DNA of 64,000 bases from a virus (IMGVR_UViG_3300038468_000223:41512-105511), one strand, 5' to 3'. Positions 7,127-15,118 are shown, counted from the first letter of the stretch. Numbers and translations are program-made. The notes: a model not told the origin generated them from the letters alone.

Positions 7127-8194
7127 ATGGATAAGGTCACACCCATCAGGCGCACCGACGGCCCCGTGATCGGCAAGTCGAAGGCGCAGATGCAGACGTC
7201 GTACGTCGAGGCTTACACAGTGGAGGGAGGGTCGCTCCTCGGGGCCTCCACCGAGTGCGAGTTCCTCGTGGCGGGGGCGCTCCCGGTCGGCAACTTGGTC
7301 CTCATGTCCGGCGAGAGTGGCGGCGGCAAGTCCTGGTGCGCCTACGACCTCGCGCGCGCGGTGGCGACGGGCACGAAGTGGCTCCACCGCAGCAAGTCGG
7401 TGCAGGGTGCACAGCGCGTCCTGATCCTCAACTACGACAACCCGACGCCCACGCTCCAATCACGCCTGGTCCGACTCGGCTTCACCGCAGAGATGCCGTT
7501 CCGTGTGATGACGCTCGGCCACACCAAGCCGATCGACGGCCTCCCGGAGATCCTCACGCTCCCGTCGAACCGCCGGCACCTGCGCCACATCGTTCACGGC
7601 TACCAACCGGCGCTCATCCTGGTCGACTCGTTCCGGCAGCTCCACGAGCTGGACGAGAACGACAGCAAGGAGATGAAGGCGATCATGTCCACCCTGAAGG
7701 AGTGGACCACGGTCAACAAGTGCGTCGTCGTGATCATCCACCACACGAGCAAGAGCGGCGGCGGTCGATGGGAAGCGCAAGCGCGCGGCTCCGGCGAGAT
7801 CATCAGCTCGGCGGGCGTCGTGATCGAGGTGCGCAAGGCCGAGGCGAAGAACATCTCCGGCGTCGCCGGCACCCTGCACTGGAGCAAGCACCAGGCTTGG
7901 GCCATCGGCCAGACGCGCGAATGTGCCTTCGAGATCATCGACGAGGACGATCGCGAGGGCAGCCACACGATCGTGCGCGCGACCTCCGCGCTGCCCGGCG
8001 AGATCGACATGATCCAAGAGGAGAAGATCCACAAGGCCATCGTCGAAGCCGGACGTCCCGTCACGCGAGAGCAGCTCTACATCATCCTGAAGGGCACGCC
8101 CAAACCGGTCGTGAACCGCGCGCTCAACAAGCTACTGGCACGACAGGAGCTGGTCTACCGACACAAGCCGAGTCGAACGTACGCAGTTCGATGA
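7127..8194 (+). CDS. RepA-like RecA-fold ATPase (AAA_25-like helicase)
   Basis: 355 residues. Walker A is GESGGGKSW near residue 65; the Walker B region is PALILVDSFRQLHEL near 165; then KCVVVIIHHTSKSGGG and GSGEIISSAG, as in the RSF1010 RepA-like hexameric ATPases. The C-terminal 80 residues (EEKIHKAIVEAGRPVTREQL...) read as a winged-helix. It probably unwinds DNA or loads replication proteins; together with the PrimPol at 11.1 kb this resembles plasmid-style replication modules. GAGGGGAA precedes the ATG. Its stop overlaps the next start (ATGA). Confidence 0.75.
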   Translation: MDKVTPIRRTDGPVIGKSKAQMQTSYVEAYTVEGGSLLGASTECEFLVAGALPVGNLVLMSGESGGGKSWCAYDLARAVATGTKWLHRSKSVQGAQRVLILNYDNPTPTLQSRLVRLGFTAEMPFRVMTLGHTKPIDGLPEILTLPSNRRHLRHIVHGYQPALILVDSFRQLHELDENDSKEMKAIMSTLKEWTTVNKCVVVIIHHTSKSGGGRWEAQARGSGEIISSAGVVIEVRKAEAKNISGVAGTLHWSKHQAWAIGQTRECAFEIIDEDDREGSHTIVRATSALPGEIDMIQEEKIHKAIVEAGRPVTREQLYIILKGTPKPVVNRALNKLLARQELVYRHKPSRTYAVR

Positions 8195-8460
8195 GGACAT
8201 GGCAGCAGCTCCTCTACGCGTCGAGATTGGAAGACATCGAGCGTCTCTCCCGCTTCGTCGGCGTGTCGCACACGACACCCAAACACGGTGAGTCCTACTC
8301 GGCCTACAAGCATCGAGTGATCCAGAAGCTCCTGCGCTTCATGTCGGCCGAACGCCGACGAGAGGCTAAACTCGAGGCATGCAAGACGCCGAAGACCCGC
8401 CCACCCACCGAGACTCCGGCTCACTCTCGGTCTTCGAGAACACCGCCGCCGAAGCGCTGA
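8191..8460 (+). CDS. Small hypothetical protein
   Basis: 89 residues, coupled by ATGA to the RepA-like gene. The first 65 residues look globular and basic (LSRFVGVSHTTPKHGESYS, VIQKLLRFMSAERRREAK). The last 25 are a Pro/Thr/Arg tail that overlaps the next gene in another frame. A DNA-binding accessory to the ATPase is possible but unproven. Confidence 0.5.
   Translation: MRTWQQLLYASRLEDIERLSRFVGVSHTTPKHGESYSAYKHRVIQKLLRFMSAERRREAKLEACKTPKTRPPTETPAHSRSSRTPPPKR
8367..8372 (+). promoter_or_regulatory. -10-like box 6 nt before ATG
   Basis: TAAACT followed by CGAGGC and the ATG at 8379, inside the upstream gene. One of seven TANNNT-N6-ATG arrangements; no clear -35. Confidence 0.35.
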
Positions 8461-8663
8461 CCACCCTCGAAGAGTTCTCCCTCGACGAGGAGGGCCACGA
8501 GCTGATGCACGAGGCGCGGGAGCTGGCCACCATCTTCGCCGCGTGGCGCTCGCTCCCCCCGAGCCCGGAGGACCGGACCGTCGCCATCACGCGCGTGATG
8601 ACCCTGCACCGCAGCGTGGGCGAGTACGTCGTGCGGCGGCGCGCTCGACTCACCCACCAGTGA
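8379..8663 (+). CDS. Small hypothetical helical protein
   Basis: 94 residues, acidic N-terminal half (SVFENTAAEALTTLEEFSLD) and basic C-terminus (VGEYVVRRRARLTHQ). It overlaps the preceding gene by 82 nt and has a -10-like TAAACT exactly 6 nt before ATG instead of a Shine-Dalgarno sequence. Its stop codon lies inside a dispersed repeat at 8658-8676. Function unknown. Confidence 0.5.
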   Translation: MQDAEDPPTHRDSGSLSVFENTAAEALTTLEEFSLDEEGHELMHEARELATIFAAWRSLPPSPEDRTVAITRVMTLHRSVGEYVVRRRARLTHQ

Positions 8664-8676
8664 CCCCCGTCGTTCG
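8658..8676 (+). repeat. Dispersed repeat, copy 2
   Basis: Exact 19-bp copy of the element at 932-950, again covering the stop codon of a small gene (context HQ-stop). The flanking 3 bp (GCG) also match copy 1. Confidence 0.7.
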
Positions 8677-8722
8677 GCGGTGCCACTACGCAAATAGTTC
8701 AAGATCGGCCCCTCAAACTCGA

Positions 8723-8996
8723 TGCAGACTGCACCGGATCACGTGCAGGCTGCACGGATGCAGCATGCACGCACGTCGCGGTTGACATGCGCGATCTCCG
8801 CGAAAATCGCGGGGTGAGCGGCTGCATGTTGCATCCATTCGCGTGCGTGATGCACGAAGAACTGGTCGAGTAACTTGAGTAAGGGTGCGATCTACTCTCA
8901 TGCCTACATTTCCCCCCCAAAATTCGGGAAAAAGCATGCAGAGTGCACGACAGTGATCTCGCGTACTTAGGGCGCCAAAAAAGCGTGCACTATGCA
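8723..8996. repeat. Seven TGCA-N3-TGCA iteron-like elements
   Basis: Palindromic 11-mers at 8723 (TGCAGACTGCA), 8744 (TGCAGGCTGCA), 8759 (TGCAGCATGCA), 8823 (TGCATGTTGCA), 8844 (TGCGTGATGCA, one mismatch), 8937 (TGCAGAGTGCA) and 8986 (TGCACTATGCA). Two pairs are spaced exactly 21 bp, two helical turns. Such clustered short palindromes are typical binding arrays for an initiator or repressor. Confidence 0.7.
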
Positions 8997-9258
8997 GCAC
9001 CCCATTTCTCGCGATCGGGACCCGATTCGGCTGCCCCTCGCGAGATCGTTCGACTTTTTCACTGAAGCGCAGTTCAGTGGTCGGGGTCGCGGAGGGGGGG
9101 TCCGACCCACGAAACCCACTTTTGCCCGAGAAAAGCTGGGTGCGGCAGATCGCTAAACCCGGCCCAAATGCCGCTTTTCCAGACCCCCCTGCACCCTCAC
9201 CGAACCTCTTTATTTCTGCTGGATCGGTTGCCTCAAACCCTGGTGCTTCCTCACCCCC

Positions 9259-9281
9259 GGGCCCCCCCTATAAGGGGGCCC
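9259..9281. other. GC-rich hairpin
   Basis: Arms GGGCCCCC and GGGGGCCC around CCTATAA. It could form a cruciform or an RNA hairpin; it has no T-tract. Confidence 0.4.
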
Positions 9282-9283
9282 GT

Positions 9284-9430
9284 GGGAGCCCGGATGGACC
9301 ACCTGGTTGCCTGGGGATGCTTTTGCTATGCCGGGCTTGACGCTGCCAACTGCGCTCTGCAACGGCGCGCTCGGTGCGACTCGGCCCCCGCGACCTCCTT
9401 CCCCTTGGTCGCGGGGGCTTCTTTCTTTGT
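9284..9430 (+). ncRNA. Candidate small structured RNA
   Basis: Non-coding stretch with an internal pairing GCCCGG (9288-9293) to CCGGGC (9331-9336), ending in a textbook intrinsic terminator. No promoter was found just upstream, so this could also be the end of a longer transcript through the origin region. Candidate roles: replication primer, antisense or decoy RNA. Confidence 0.35.
9384..9430 (+). terminator. Intrinsic terminator
   Basis: 12-bp stem GCCCCCGCGACC / GGTCGCGGGGGC (9384-9395, 9407-9418) followed by TTCTTTCTTTGT-type T-rich sequence. It insulates the origin-side transcription from the replication operon promoter. Confidence 0.8.
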
Positions 9431-9449
9431 TGGACGCCTGTCCAGCAAA
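9430..9449. promoter_or_regulatory. 20-bp operator-like palindrome, site 2
   Basis: Arms TGTTGGAC and GTCCAGCA around GCCT, starting at the end of the terminator tail and 8 bp upstream of the -35 box at 9457. Confidence 0.65.
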
Positions 9450-9456
9450 GAAGGTT

Positions 9457-9485
9457 GACCTGCTCCGCGGTCGGGCGTAGAAGCG
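9457..9485 (+). promoter_or_regulatory. Promoter of the Sak4/SSB/PrimPol operon
   Basis: TTGACC, 17-bp spacer, TAGAAG. The expected start is about 40 nt upstream of the ATG at 9530, leaving a leader with a GGAAAGGGGAAAAC-like Shine-Dalgarno region. The operator-like palindrome lies just upstream. Confidence 0.55.
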
Positions 9486-9529
9486 GGTGATGGACTCCGG
9501 GTCGCGTCCCGGATGAAAGGGGAAAACTG

Positions 9530-10282
9530 ATGCCGTACTCGGTCGCGGACATCCGCGCTCGGCAGTTCTTGCTTCGGATGCTCCTCGTGGCGCCGCCGAA
9601 GCAGGGCAAGAGCACGTGCGCGATCTCGACGTGCCCGAAGCCCTGCTTCGTCCTGAACACGGACGGCAAGGGCGCCTTCGACTACGCCGTGCTCGCCGGC
9701 AAGGTCCAGGAGGGGGAGATGGACGTCGAGGACCTGACGAGCGTCAAGGGGTTCAAGAGAGGTCTTGCGCACGTGCGCGCGAACCCCGACAAGTACAAGA
9801 CGGTGGTCCTCGACAACCTCACCTTCTTCGCCGGGATCGTGGAGGAGGAGGTGCGTCGCGAGACCAAGGGGGAGGACGGGCGCCAGGTCTACCCGAAGAT
9901 CGAGCGCATCCTCCTCACCTGCCTGAACGACCTCATCTCGCTCCCGCACCACGTGATCGTGATCGGCCACGTCGATCCGAGCGAGGAGAAGAAGGCGGCC
10001 GGATCGTTCGGACACATCCTGTCCATCTCCGGCAAGGCCAAGATCAAGGTGCCCAGTCTCATGCAGGACTGGGTGTGGCTAGAGGTCTCGATCGACGAAG
10101 ATACGGGTCTCGCCAAATACGAGTTCTTGCTCGCTCCAGAAGGACACTGGAAGCAGGCAGTGCGATCGATCAAGACGGATACGAAGCGAATGGCTGCGGA
10201 TGTTTCCAAGTTCATTCGCCTCGCATCGAAACGCGCAGCACCGAAGGCAGCCAAAGAAGCCAATTCGAAGGAGTCGCAATGA
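9530..10282 (+). CDS. Sak4-like RecA-fold ATPase
   Basis: 250 residues. Walker A is VAPPKQGKST at about residues 20-29; a Walker B-like strand is KTVVLDNLTFF near 90; HHVIVIGHVD follows. This compact layout matches phage AAA_24/Sak4 ATPases, RecA-core single-strand annealing proteins that are often encoded beside an SSB, as here (ATGA overlap with the next gene). It probably promotes annealing or strand exchange in recombination-dependent replication. Shine-Dalgarno AAAGGGGAAAAC. The last ~65 codons use a less GC-biased codon set than the rest. RecA-like function without annealing is the alternative. Confidence 0.7.
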   Translation: MPYSVADIRARQFLLRMLLVAPPKQGKSTCAISTCPKPCFVLNTDGKGAFDYAVLAGKVQEGEMDVEDLTSVKGFKRGLAHVRANPDKYKTVVLDNLTFFAGIVEEEVRRETKGEDGRQVYPKIERILLTCLNDLISLPHHVIVIGHVDPSEEKKAAGSFGHILSISGKAKIKVPSLMQDWVWLEVSIDEDTGLAKYEFLLAPEGHWKQAVRSIKTDTKRMAADVSKFIRLASKRAAPKAAKEANSKESQ

Positions 10283-11091
10283 GCTACGACGAGCACGAGG
10301 ACTACACCGAGGAGATGAACTGGGACGAGGTCGGTACGGTCGTCCCAGAAGGGAAGTACACGCTCGAAGTCGAGAAGGCGTCGTACAAGCCCACCAAAGA
10401 CAAGAAGCACATGGCGGTCGTACAGTTCAACATCGTCGCCGCCTACGATCCGGAGAACGAGAAGTACGTCGGCAAGAAGGTGTTCGAGAACTTCGTGTTC
10501 ACGATGACCGCCGCGTTCACCGTGAAGAAGTTCATGCGCGCCGCGCAGCTCGAACAGCCGAAGGTCATCTCGAAGAAGTTTCTCGAGGACACGTGGTGTG
10601 ACGAGGTCCTCGGCGTGCAGGTCGACGCGGAGCTGAAACACGAGACCTTCCAGGGCGACACGCGCGCCAAGGTCAAGCAGTACTTCCCCGCCGGCACCGC
10701 CGAGGAGGAGGTCGACGACGAGGCCGACGACGACAAGGAGAAGAAGAAGTCGAAGCCGGCCGCGCCGACTTCGACGAAGAAGAAGAAGGAGAAGGAGGAG
10801 AAGCCCGCGCCCGAGCCGGAGGACGACGAGGACGACGACGAGGAGGAGGACGACGAGGAGGACGACGAGGAGGACGACGACGAGGAGGACGACGACGAGG
10901 AGGACGACGACGAGGAGGACGACGAGGAGGAGGAGGAGCCCGCGCCGAAGGCCGCGACCAAGCCGGCGCCCAAGACCGCCAAGAAGTCGGAGGCGGCGGC
11001 GGCGGCACCGCCACCGAAGGCGGCGCCGAAGTCGTCGCCACCGAAGGCGGCGACGAAGAAGGGGGCGAAGACGACGAAGAAGGGGAAGTGA
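10279..11091 (+). CDS. DUF669-like ssDNA-binding protein with acidic and basic tails
   Basis: 270 residues. The first ~125 residues match the DUF669 pattern (VPEGKYTLEVEKASYKPT, VGKKVFENFVFTM, VKKFMRAAQ), a phage OB-fold ssDNA-binding family usually next to Sak-type recombinases. After that comes a Lys-rich linker, about 50 almost uninterrupted Asp/Glu residues, and a C-terminal Lys/Ala/Pro tail. Acidic tips of SSBs recruit partner proteins; this one is unusually long and is followed by a basic tail, which is atypical. The tract is encoded by GAC/GAG repeats and may vary in length. The start is supported by GAAGGAGTC. Confidence 0.7.
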   Translation: MSYDEHEDYTEEMNWDEVGTVVPEGKYTLEVEKASYKPTKDKKHMAVVQFNIVAAYDPENEKYVGKKVFENFVFTMTAAFTVKKFMRAAQLEQPKVISKKFLEDTWCDEVLGVQVDAELKHETFQGDTRAKVKQYFPAGTAEEEVDDEADDDKEKKKSKPAAPTSTKKKKEKEEKPAPEPEDDEDDDEEEDDEEDDEEDDDEEDDDEEDDDEEDDEEEEEPAPKAATKPAPKTAKKSEAAAAAPPPKAAPKSSPPKAATKKGAKTTKKGK

Positions 11092-11094
11092 GCC

Positions 11095-12246
11095 ATGGCG
11101 TCCGCGGCAGCCCGCTATCTCGACCTCGGTTGGAACGTGATCCCCGTCGACGGCACGACGAAGAAGCCGCTCATCGGCACCTGGAAGGAGTTCCAGACGC
11201 GCCGGGCGGCGCCGGACGAGATCGAGTCGTGGTCGCGGCGGTTCCCCAGCGGGGGGATCGCCGTCATCTGCGGCAAGATCTCCGGCCTGCTCGTGCTCGA
11301 CGCCGACGGGGCCGAGGGTGTCGCCGAGGCCGAGAGACGCGGGCTGCCCAAGACGCCCATGGTCAAGACGCCGGGGGGCGGGATGCACATCTACTTCAAG
11401 CTCCCGCACGGCTTCAACTCTCCCAGCTCCTGCAAGGTCGGCGACAGCCGCAGGCTCGACGTCCGCGGCGACGGCTCGTACGTCGCCGCGCCGCACACGA
11501 AGCGGTCGGACGGCCGGCGCTACGAGTGGGTCGTCAAGCCGTCGACGAAGCTCGCCGACGCGCCAGAGTGGTGGAGGAAGCTGCTCAAGCAGCGGGACGG
11601 CGGCGAGTTGGAGAGGCGGAGGCAGAAGGTTGAAGCTCGAACGTCGGGGCTCCCACTGGTGGGGGCGGGGTTCGAGCGCCTCGACCCCGTCGTGCGGGGG
11701 TGGATCGAGAACGGGCACGACCTCGAGCGGTTCCCGAGCCGCAGCGAGTGCGACTTCGCGGCGGTGATGGCGCTGCTCGCGATCGGGATGGAGGACGACG
11801 AGATCGAGCGGGTCTTCGCGACCTACCCGATCGGGGAGCGGTACCGCGAGCCGGGGACGGGGGGACCGCGCTACCTCGAGCTGACCATCCGGACCGCGCG
11901 CCGGAAGCTCAAGGCGGTGCGCATCAAGTACGCGGACCTCACGGACTACGAGGCCGACGGCCGCAAGAGCGGGTGCCGGCGCCTGCACCTCGCGCTCGTC
12001 GTCGAGGACGGCGACGACGTCGGGCGGTGGATCAGGACGGGGATCACGGTCCCCAGCGACGGCCGGGAGGCGTGCGCGGCGCGCTGGCAGCGCCTGTTCG
12101 AGGCGCTCGGCGTGCCGCCCATCCCTCCGGGGGAGGTCACGCCGCGCAGCTTCAGCGGCCTGGTCGGACGCACGCTCGTCGTGGAGGTCGACCGCTCGCG
12201 GCAGCAGAACCAGGTGGTCGCGTTTCACAAGGGGAGGTGGCAGTGA
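11095..12246 (+). CDS. Primase-polymerase (PrimPol)
   Basis: 383 residues. The N-terminal domain fits the bifunctional DNA primase/polymerase family: WNVIPVDGTTKKPLIGTWKE, VICGKISGLLVLDADG (metal-binding Asp residues), then TPGGGMHIYFKLP and VRGDGSYVAAPHT. The middle (RSECDFAAVMALLAIGM...) resembles PriCT-type helical modules that follow PrimPol domains. It would synthesise primers, possibly both RNA and DNA. The operon position after Sak4 and SSB supports a replication role. No separate DnaG- or DnaB-like gene was seen. Confidence 0.8.
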   Translation: MASAAARYLDLGWNVIPVDGTTKKPLIGTWKEFQTRRAAPDEIESWSRRFPSGGIAVICGKISGLLVLDADGAEGVAEAERRGLPKTPMVKTPGGGMHIYFKLPHGFNSPSSCKVGDSRRLDVRGDGSYVAAPHTKRSDGRRYEWVVKPSTKLADAPEWWRKLLKQRDGGELERRRQKVEARTSGLPLVGAGFERLDPVVRGWIENGHDLERFPSRSECDFAAVMALLAIGMEDDEIERVFATYPIGERYREPGTGGPRYLELTIRTARRKLKAVRIKYADLTDYEADGRKSGCRRLHLALVVEDGDDVGRWIRTGITVPSDGREACAARWQRLFEALGVPPIPPGEVTPRSFSGLVGRTLVVEVDRSRQQNQVVAFHKGRWQ

Positions 12247-12470
12247 TCGACGTGGTGGTCCTCGACCCCGCCCACCGCGAGATCCTCGTGCGGGTGATGT
12301 GGCGCAAGGGCCTGCGCTTCCTCGAGCTGGCGATCTCGGGCTCCTTCCCCGAGCCGACCAAGGCGGTGTCGGAGAGCACCATCAGGGCCGCGATGGGCGG
12401 CGAGGCGATCGAAAGCCTCGCGGCGGAGAAGATCGCCTACTTCATCAAGGAGCGCGCCGAGCGGACGTAG
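12243..12470 (+). CDS. Small hypothetical protein
   Basis: 75 residues, GTG start overlapping the PrimPol stop (GTGA), with AAGGGGAGGTGG upstream. Reads as a short strand plus helices (FLELAISGSFPEPTKAVSES). The layout would suit a small DNA-binding or accessory protein of the primase; unproven. Confidence 0.5.
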   Translation: MIDVVVLDPAHREILVRVMWRKGLRFLELAISGSFPEPTKAVSESTIRAAMGGEAIESLAAEKIAYFIKERAERT

Positions 12471-12566
12471 GTTGGAGTGGAGGAAGTGGAGGGTGACGCG
12501 TGGTGTGGTGCAAGGGGCACCCACAGTGACGAGAAGAAGAAGAAGAAGGAGTGATGGAGGCCCAGC

Positions 12567-12833
12567 ATGGGCTCGCGTCCTCGTACTGAGTTCGAGTATC
12601 GCTGGCATGGTGCGCCGGTGGTGTGGGTCGAGAGCGAGCTGACCATGGTGCACGCCGTTCCCGAGGCGCTCGCTAACGTGACGCCTCTGCGCGACGTGCA
12701 CGCAATTTGCGGCAGCTTCATGCGCGGCGAGGTGTCGCTTCGGGATCGATGTTGGGGGATGCCCGTGGAGCCGTGGACGATCATGTGCTGTGGCCGGTGC
12801 GAACGAATGGTGAGGAGGAGGAAGAGATGCTGA
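12567..12833 (+). CDS. Hypothetical protein with Cys motif
   Basis: 88 residues with a good Shine-Dalgarno sequence (TGGAGGCC). The C-terminus has MCCGRCERMVRRRKRC, a basic cysteine cluster. The preceding ~95 nt hold nothing recognisable. It overlaps the MazG-like gene by 7 nt. Confidence 0.5.
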   Translation: MGSRPRTEFEYRWHGAPVVWVESELTMVHAVPEALANVTPLRDVHAICGSFMRGEVSLRDRCWGMPVEPWTIMCCGRCERMVRRRKRC

Positions 12834-13450
12834 ACAGCAGCGAGATCAAGACGCTCTGCGAGGAGTCGCACCGCATCGCCGAGGAGCACGGCTGGCTCGA
12901 CACGCCGCGCCCCTTCGGCACCATCATGGCGCTCCTGCACTCGGAGCTGAGCGAGGCGCTCGAGGAGTTCCGCGCCCACCGCGGGCTCGCCGAGATCTAC
13001 TACGAGACTACAAAGGGTGAGTGCTCCGAGGCGGAGGCGCCGGAACGTCTCGCGCAGGGCTACAAGTTGAAGCCCTGTGGCATCCCCATCGAGCTGGCCG
13101 ACTTCCTGATCCGCATCGCGCAGGAGATCGAGACGGCCGACTTCACCGGGCGCTTCTGCTCGCTCTTCAACGGGCCGTCGGGCGTGTCGGTCGGCAAGGG
13201 GCTGTACCTCGGGCAGCACGAGTTCGATGCCGGGTTCGACGCGGACCTCCTCCCGAACCTGCACCGGCTCGTGTCGAAGGCCTACGACGAGGGCAGCTTC
13301 AACGTCATCGCGGCGGCCTACCTGCATACCGCCTTCGTGCTCACGGTCCTGTACTGCGACCGCTTCGAGATCGACATCCGCCGCGCGCTCGAGATCAAGG
13401 CGGCGTACAACGAGAAGCGCCCCTACCGCCACGGCGGCAAGGCCTGCTAG
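12827..13450 (+). CDS. MazG-like nucleotide pyrophosphohydrolase
   Basis: 207 residues. GTIMALLHSELSEALEEFR near residues 28-46 is the MazG/HisE-type E-x-x-E helix, and IPIELADFLIRIAQEIE supplies the second metal-binding E-x-x-D helix. These enzymes hydrolyse (d)NTPs to monophosphates plus pyrophosphate; phage versions also lower ppGpp or clear non-canonical dNTPs. Longer than minimal MazG, with an extra C-terminal helical half. Strong GAGGAGGAGGAAG Shine-Dalgarno region. It sits with HD hydrolase, dNMP kinase and ThyX genes, consistent with dNTP pool control. Confidence 0.75.
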   Translation: MLNSSEIKTLCEESHRIAEEHGWLDTPRPFGTIMALLHSELSEALEEFRAHRGLAEIYYETTKGECSEAEAPERLAQGYKLKPCGIPIELADFLIRIAQEIETADFTGRFCSLFNGPSGVSVGKGLYLGQHEFDAGFDADLLPNLHRLVSKAYDEGSFNVIAAAYLHTAFVLTVLYCDRFEIDIRRALEIKAAYNEKRPYRHGGKAC

Positions 13451-13452
13451 CC

Positions 13453-14022
13453 GTGGGGCGCTGGACGCTCATCGCCGAGGCGGCCTACGAGGCGTTCTGC
13501 AAGCGCCTCGATCTAGAGCAGCACGGCCCGGGAGAGGAGTGGTCCGTCCTCCCCCCGGGCGTCCAGGCTGCCTGGGAGGCGGCGGTGGAGGCCGCCGCCG
13601 TCGCGACGAGCAAGGCCGTCCTGCCGCGTTCGAAGTCGAACGCCGTCCTCGAGCGAGCCGTCAAGCGCCTCACCATCTCGCAGCGCAACCACGTCTACGC
13701 CCTCGCCGTCCGGACCTCGTGGCACACCAGCAGTGTGCCCCGTCGTTCGACTCTGAATGCGCTGCGGCTGCTCGGCTTCGTCTACGTCCACAACGACCGC
13801 GCGATGTTGACGGCGAAGGGGAGGGCGGCGCACGAACTGCTCAAGAAGACGGATCACTACCCGTCCGTTCGCGCCAGGAGGATGGCGGGCCAGCCGATCG
13901 TCGTCGCGCAACCCGTCGCCGGCTGCGACGGGTCCGGCGAGTACTTCGACGATCCGACTCGAGAAGATGGGCGCGGGGCGAAGAGGCCGGTGCGATGCCC
14001 GGGCTGCCGCGCGTGTTCATGA
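13453..14022 (+). CDS. Hypothetical protein
   Basis: 189 residues, GTG start 2 nt after the MazG-like stop. Helical N-terminal half (AWEAAVEAAAVATSKAVL) and a middle like a winged-helix or sensor module (LNALRLLGFVYVHNDRAML). The C-terminus CPGCRACS is a possible metal site. A diverged copy of the dispersed repeat (13731-13749) lies inside the coding sequence. Function unknown. Confidence 0.5.
   Translation: MGRWTLIAEAAYEAFCKRLDLEQHGPGEEWSVLPPGVQAAWEAAVEAAAVATSKAVLPRSKSNAVLERAVKRLTISQRNHVYALAVRTSWHTSSVPRRSTLNALRLLGFVYVHNDRAMLTAKGRAAHELLKKTDHYPSVRARRMAGQPIVVAQPVAGCDGSGEYFDDPTREDGRGAKRPVRCPGCRACS
13731..13749 (+). repeat. Dispersed repeat, diverged copy within a gene
   Basis: CAGTGTGCCCCGTCGTTCG, matching the consensus except near the GACC/GTGC positions. 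Here it is coding sequence. Confidence 0.4.
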
Positions 14023-14042
14023 TCCAAGCCACGGAGGAAGCG

Positions 14043-14570
14043 ATGGACAGCAGCAAAGACAACAGCGAACAGGCCAAGCTCGTGACCCGCCCGGTCGTGT
14101 GGGACGGTGCCGTGCGCGTCGTCATCGACGAGCACGCGCTTCAGACGTACACGGCGAGGGGGTGGGTCCTGCTCGATCGCTACGAAGCCCCCGTGACCGA
14201 GCACACGCCGGTGACCGGCGACCGCTACGGAAGCGTCAGCGTCAACGTCGTTTCGAAAACGTACTTCTTGCTCGGCCAAGATCGCGAGAGCACGATGCGG
14301 GCGCTCGCCGACGCCAACGAGGAGCTGCGCCGCGCGGCGAATGCACACAACGGTCGAGCACGCGAAGCCGAGGCGAAGCTCGCAGCCGCCGAAAAGGCGT
14401 TTCAAGAGGAAAAGGCGAGACACCACCGTCTCTTGCAAGACGCCGAGCAAGCGCGACAGATCGCCGTAGAGGAGCGCAAGCGCTCGTGCAAGATGGAACT
14501 CGATCTCGCGAAGGTGCGCGCGCACTTCGGCGAGAAGGCGATGAACGAGGCGTTGGCGGGGAAGAAGTAA
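14043..14570 (+). CDS. Coiled-coil protein
   Basis: 175 residues. The N-terminal ~75 residues look globular (VVWDGAVRVVIDEHALQTY); from about residue 80 on the protein is a long charged coiled coil (ANEELRRAANAHNGRAREAE...). GGAGGAAGCG precedes the ATG. Unknown function. Confidence 0.6.
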   Translation: MDSSKDNSEQAKLVTRPVVWDGAVRVVIDEHALQTYTARGWVLLDRYEAPVTEHTPVTGDRYGSVSVNVVSKTYFLLGQDRESTMRALADANEELRRAANAHNGRAREAEAKLAAAEKAFQEEKARHHRLLQDAEQARQIAVEERKRSCKMELDLAKVRAHFGEKAMNEALAGKK

Positions 14571-14575
14571 CGGCC

Positions 14576-15118
14576 ATGCGCTTCATCTCCGTGGACGTCG
14601 AGACCGACGGGCCGCTCGTCGGCCGGAACTCGCTGCTCTCCGTCGGGGCCGTGGCGTTTTGCACGGAACACGGCGAACTCGCGTCGTTCAAGGTCAACCT
14701 GAAACGAGCCGGACGGCCGGATCCCGACACGATGAAGTTCTGGGCGGCGCACCCGGTCGCCTTCATTCGCGCGACGTCGGATCAGGAGGCCCCGCGGACC
14801 GCGATGAGGAAGTTCGCGGCCTGGTCGTCCCGCTTCCCCGACGCCGCGTTCGCCGCGTGGCCGGTCGCGTTCGACTACGCGTTCTGCCACGCCTACTTCC
14901 TGAAGTACCTCGGAGCCGACCCGTTCGGGTACGGCCAGCGAACGATCGACATCTCCTCGTACGCGATGGCGGTGACCGGGCTGCCTCGGTCCGAGGTCGG
15001 GGAGTGGCTCGAGAAGCTGTACCCGATGAAGAACACCCACGACGCGCTCGAGGACGCGCGCGAGCAGGGTCGGGCCTTCCTGCGCCTGCTCGAGCGCGCG
15101 AAGACGGTGGTGCGATGA
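14576..15118 (+). CDS. DnaQ-like 3'-5' exonuclease (DEDDh)
   Basis: 180 residues. Exo I is SVDVETDGP (D-x-E, residues 5-13), Exo II lies around AAWPVAFDYAFCHAYF, and Exo III is THDALEDAREQG (H-x-x-x-x-D of DEDDh). It is a stand-alone RNase T/DnaQ-like exonuclease; proofreading, RNA trimming or nucleotide recycling are possible. A second DnaQ-like gene lies at 21784. The stop overlaps the next start. Confidence 0.75.
   Translation: MRFISVDVETDGPLVGRNSLLSVGAVAFCTEHGELASFKVNLKRAGRPDPDTMKFWAAHPVAFIRATSDQEAPRTAMRKFAAWSSRFPDAAFAAWPVAFDYAFCHAYFLKYLGADPFGYGQRTIDISSYAMAVTGLPRSEVGEWLEKLYPMKNTHDALEDAREQGRAFLRLLERAKTVVR

Larger units (their letters stand above)
8677..9529. other. Non-coding region, candidate replication origin and control region
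   Basis: About 850 nt without a credible gene, the longest gap outside the tRNA array. It contains, in order: seven TGCA-N3-TGCA elements (8723-8996), a small hairpin CACTGAA/TTCAGTG (9060-9079), a GC hairpin (9259-9281), a structured stretch bounded by GCCCGG and CCGGGC (9288-9336), a strong terminator (9384-9430), an operator-like palindrome (9430-9449) and a promoter (9457-9485). It lies immediately upstream of the Sak4/SSB/PrimPol operon. Confidence 0.6.

Noticed and set aside
8781-8815. Promoter starting with TTGACA at 8785
   Set aside because: No acceptable -10 box lies 15-19 bp downstream.
9889-12228. A 779-residue open frame on the minus strand opposite the Sak4, SSB and PrimPol genes
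   Set aside because: It is an antisense shadow of high-GC genes: low-complexity Arg/Leu/Val composition, no domain, and it covers three well-supported plus-strand genes.
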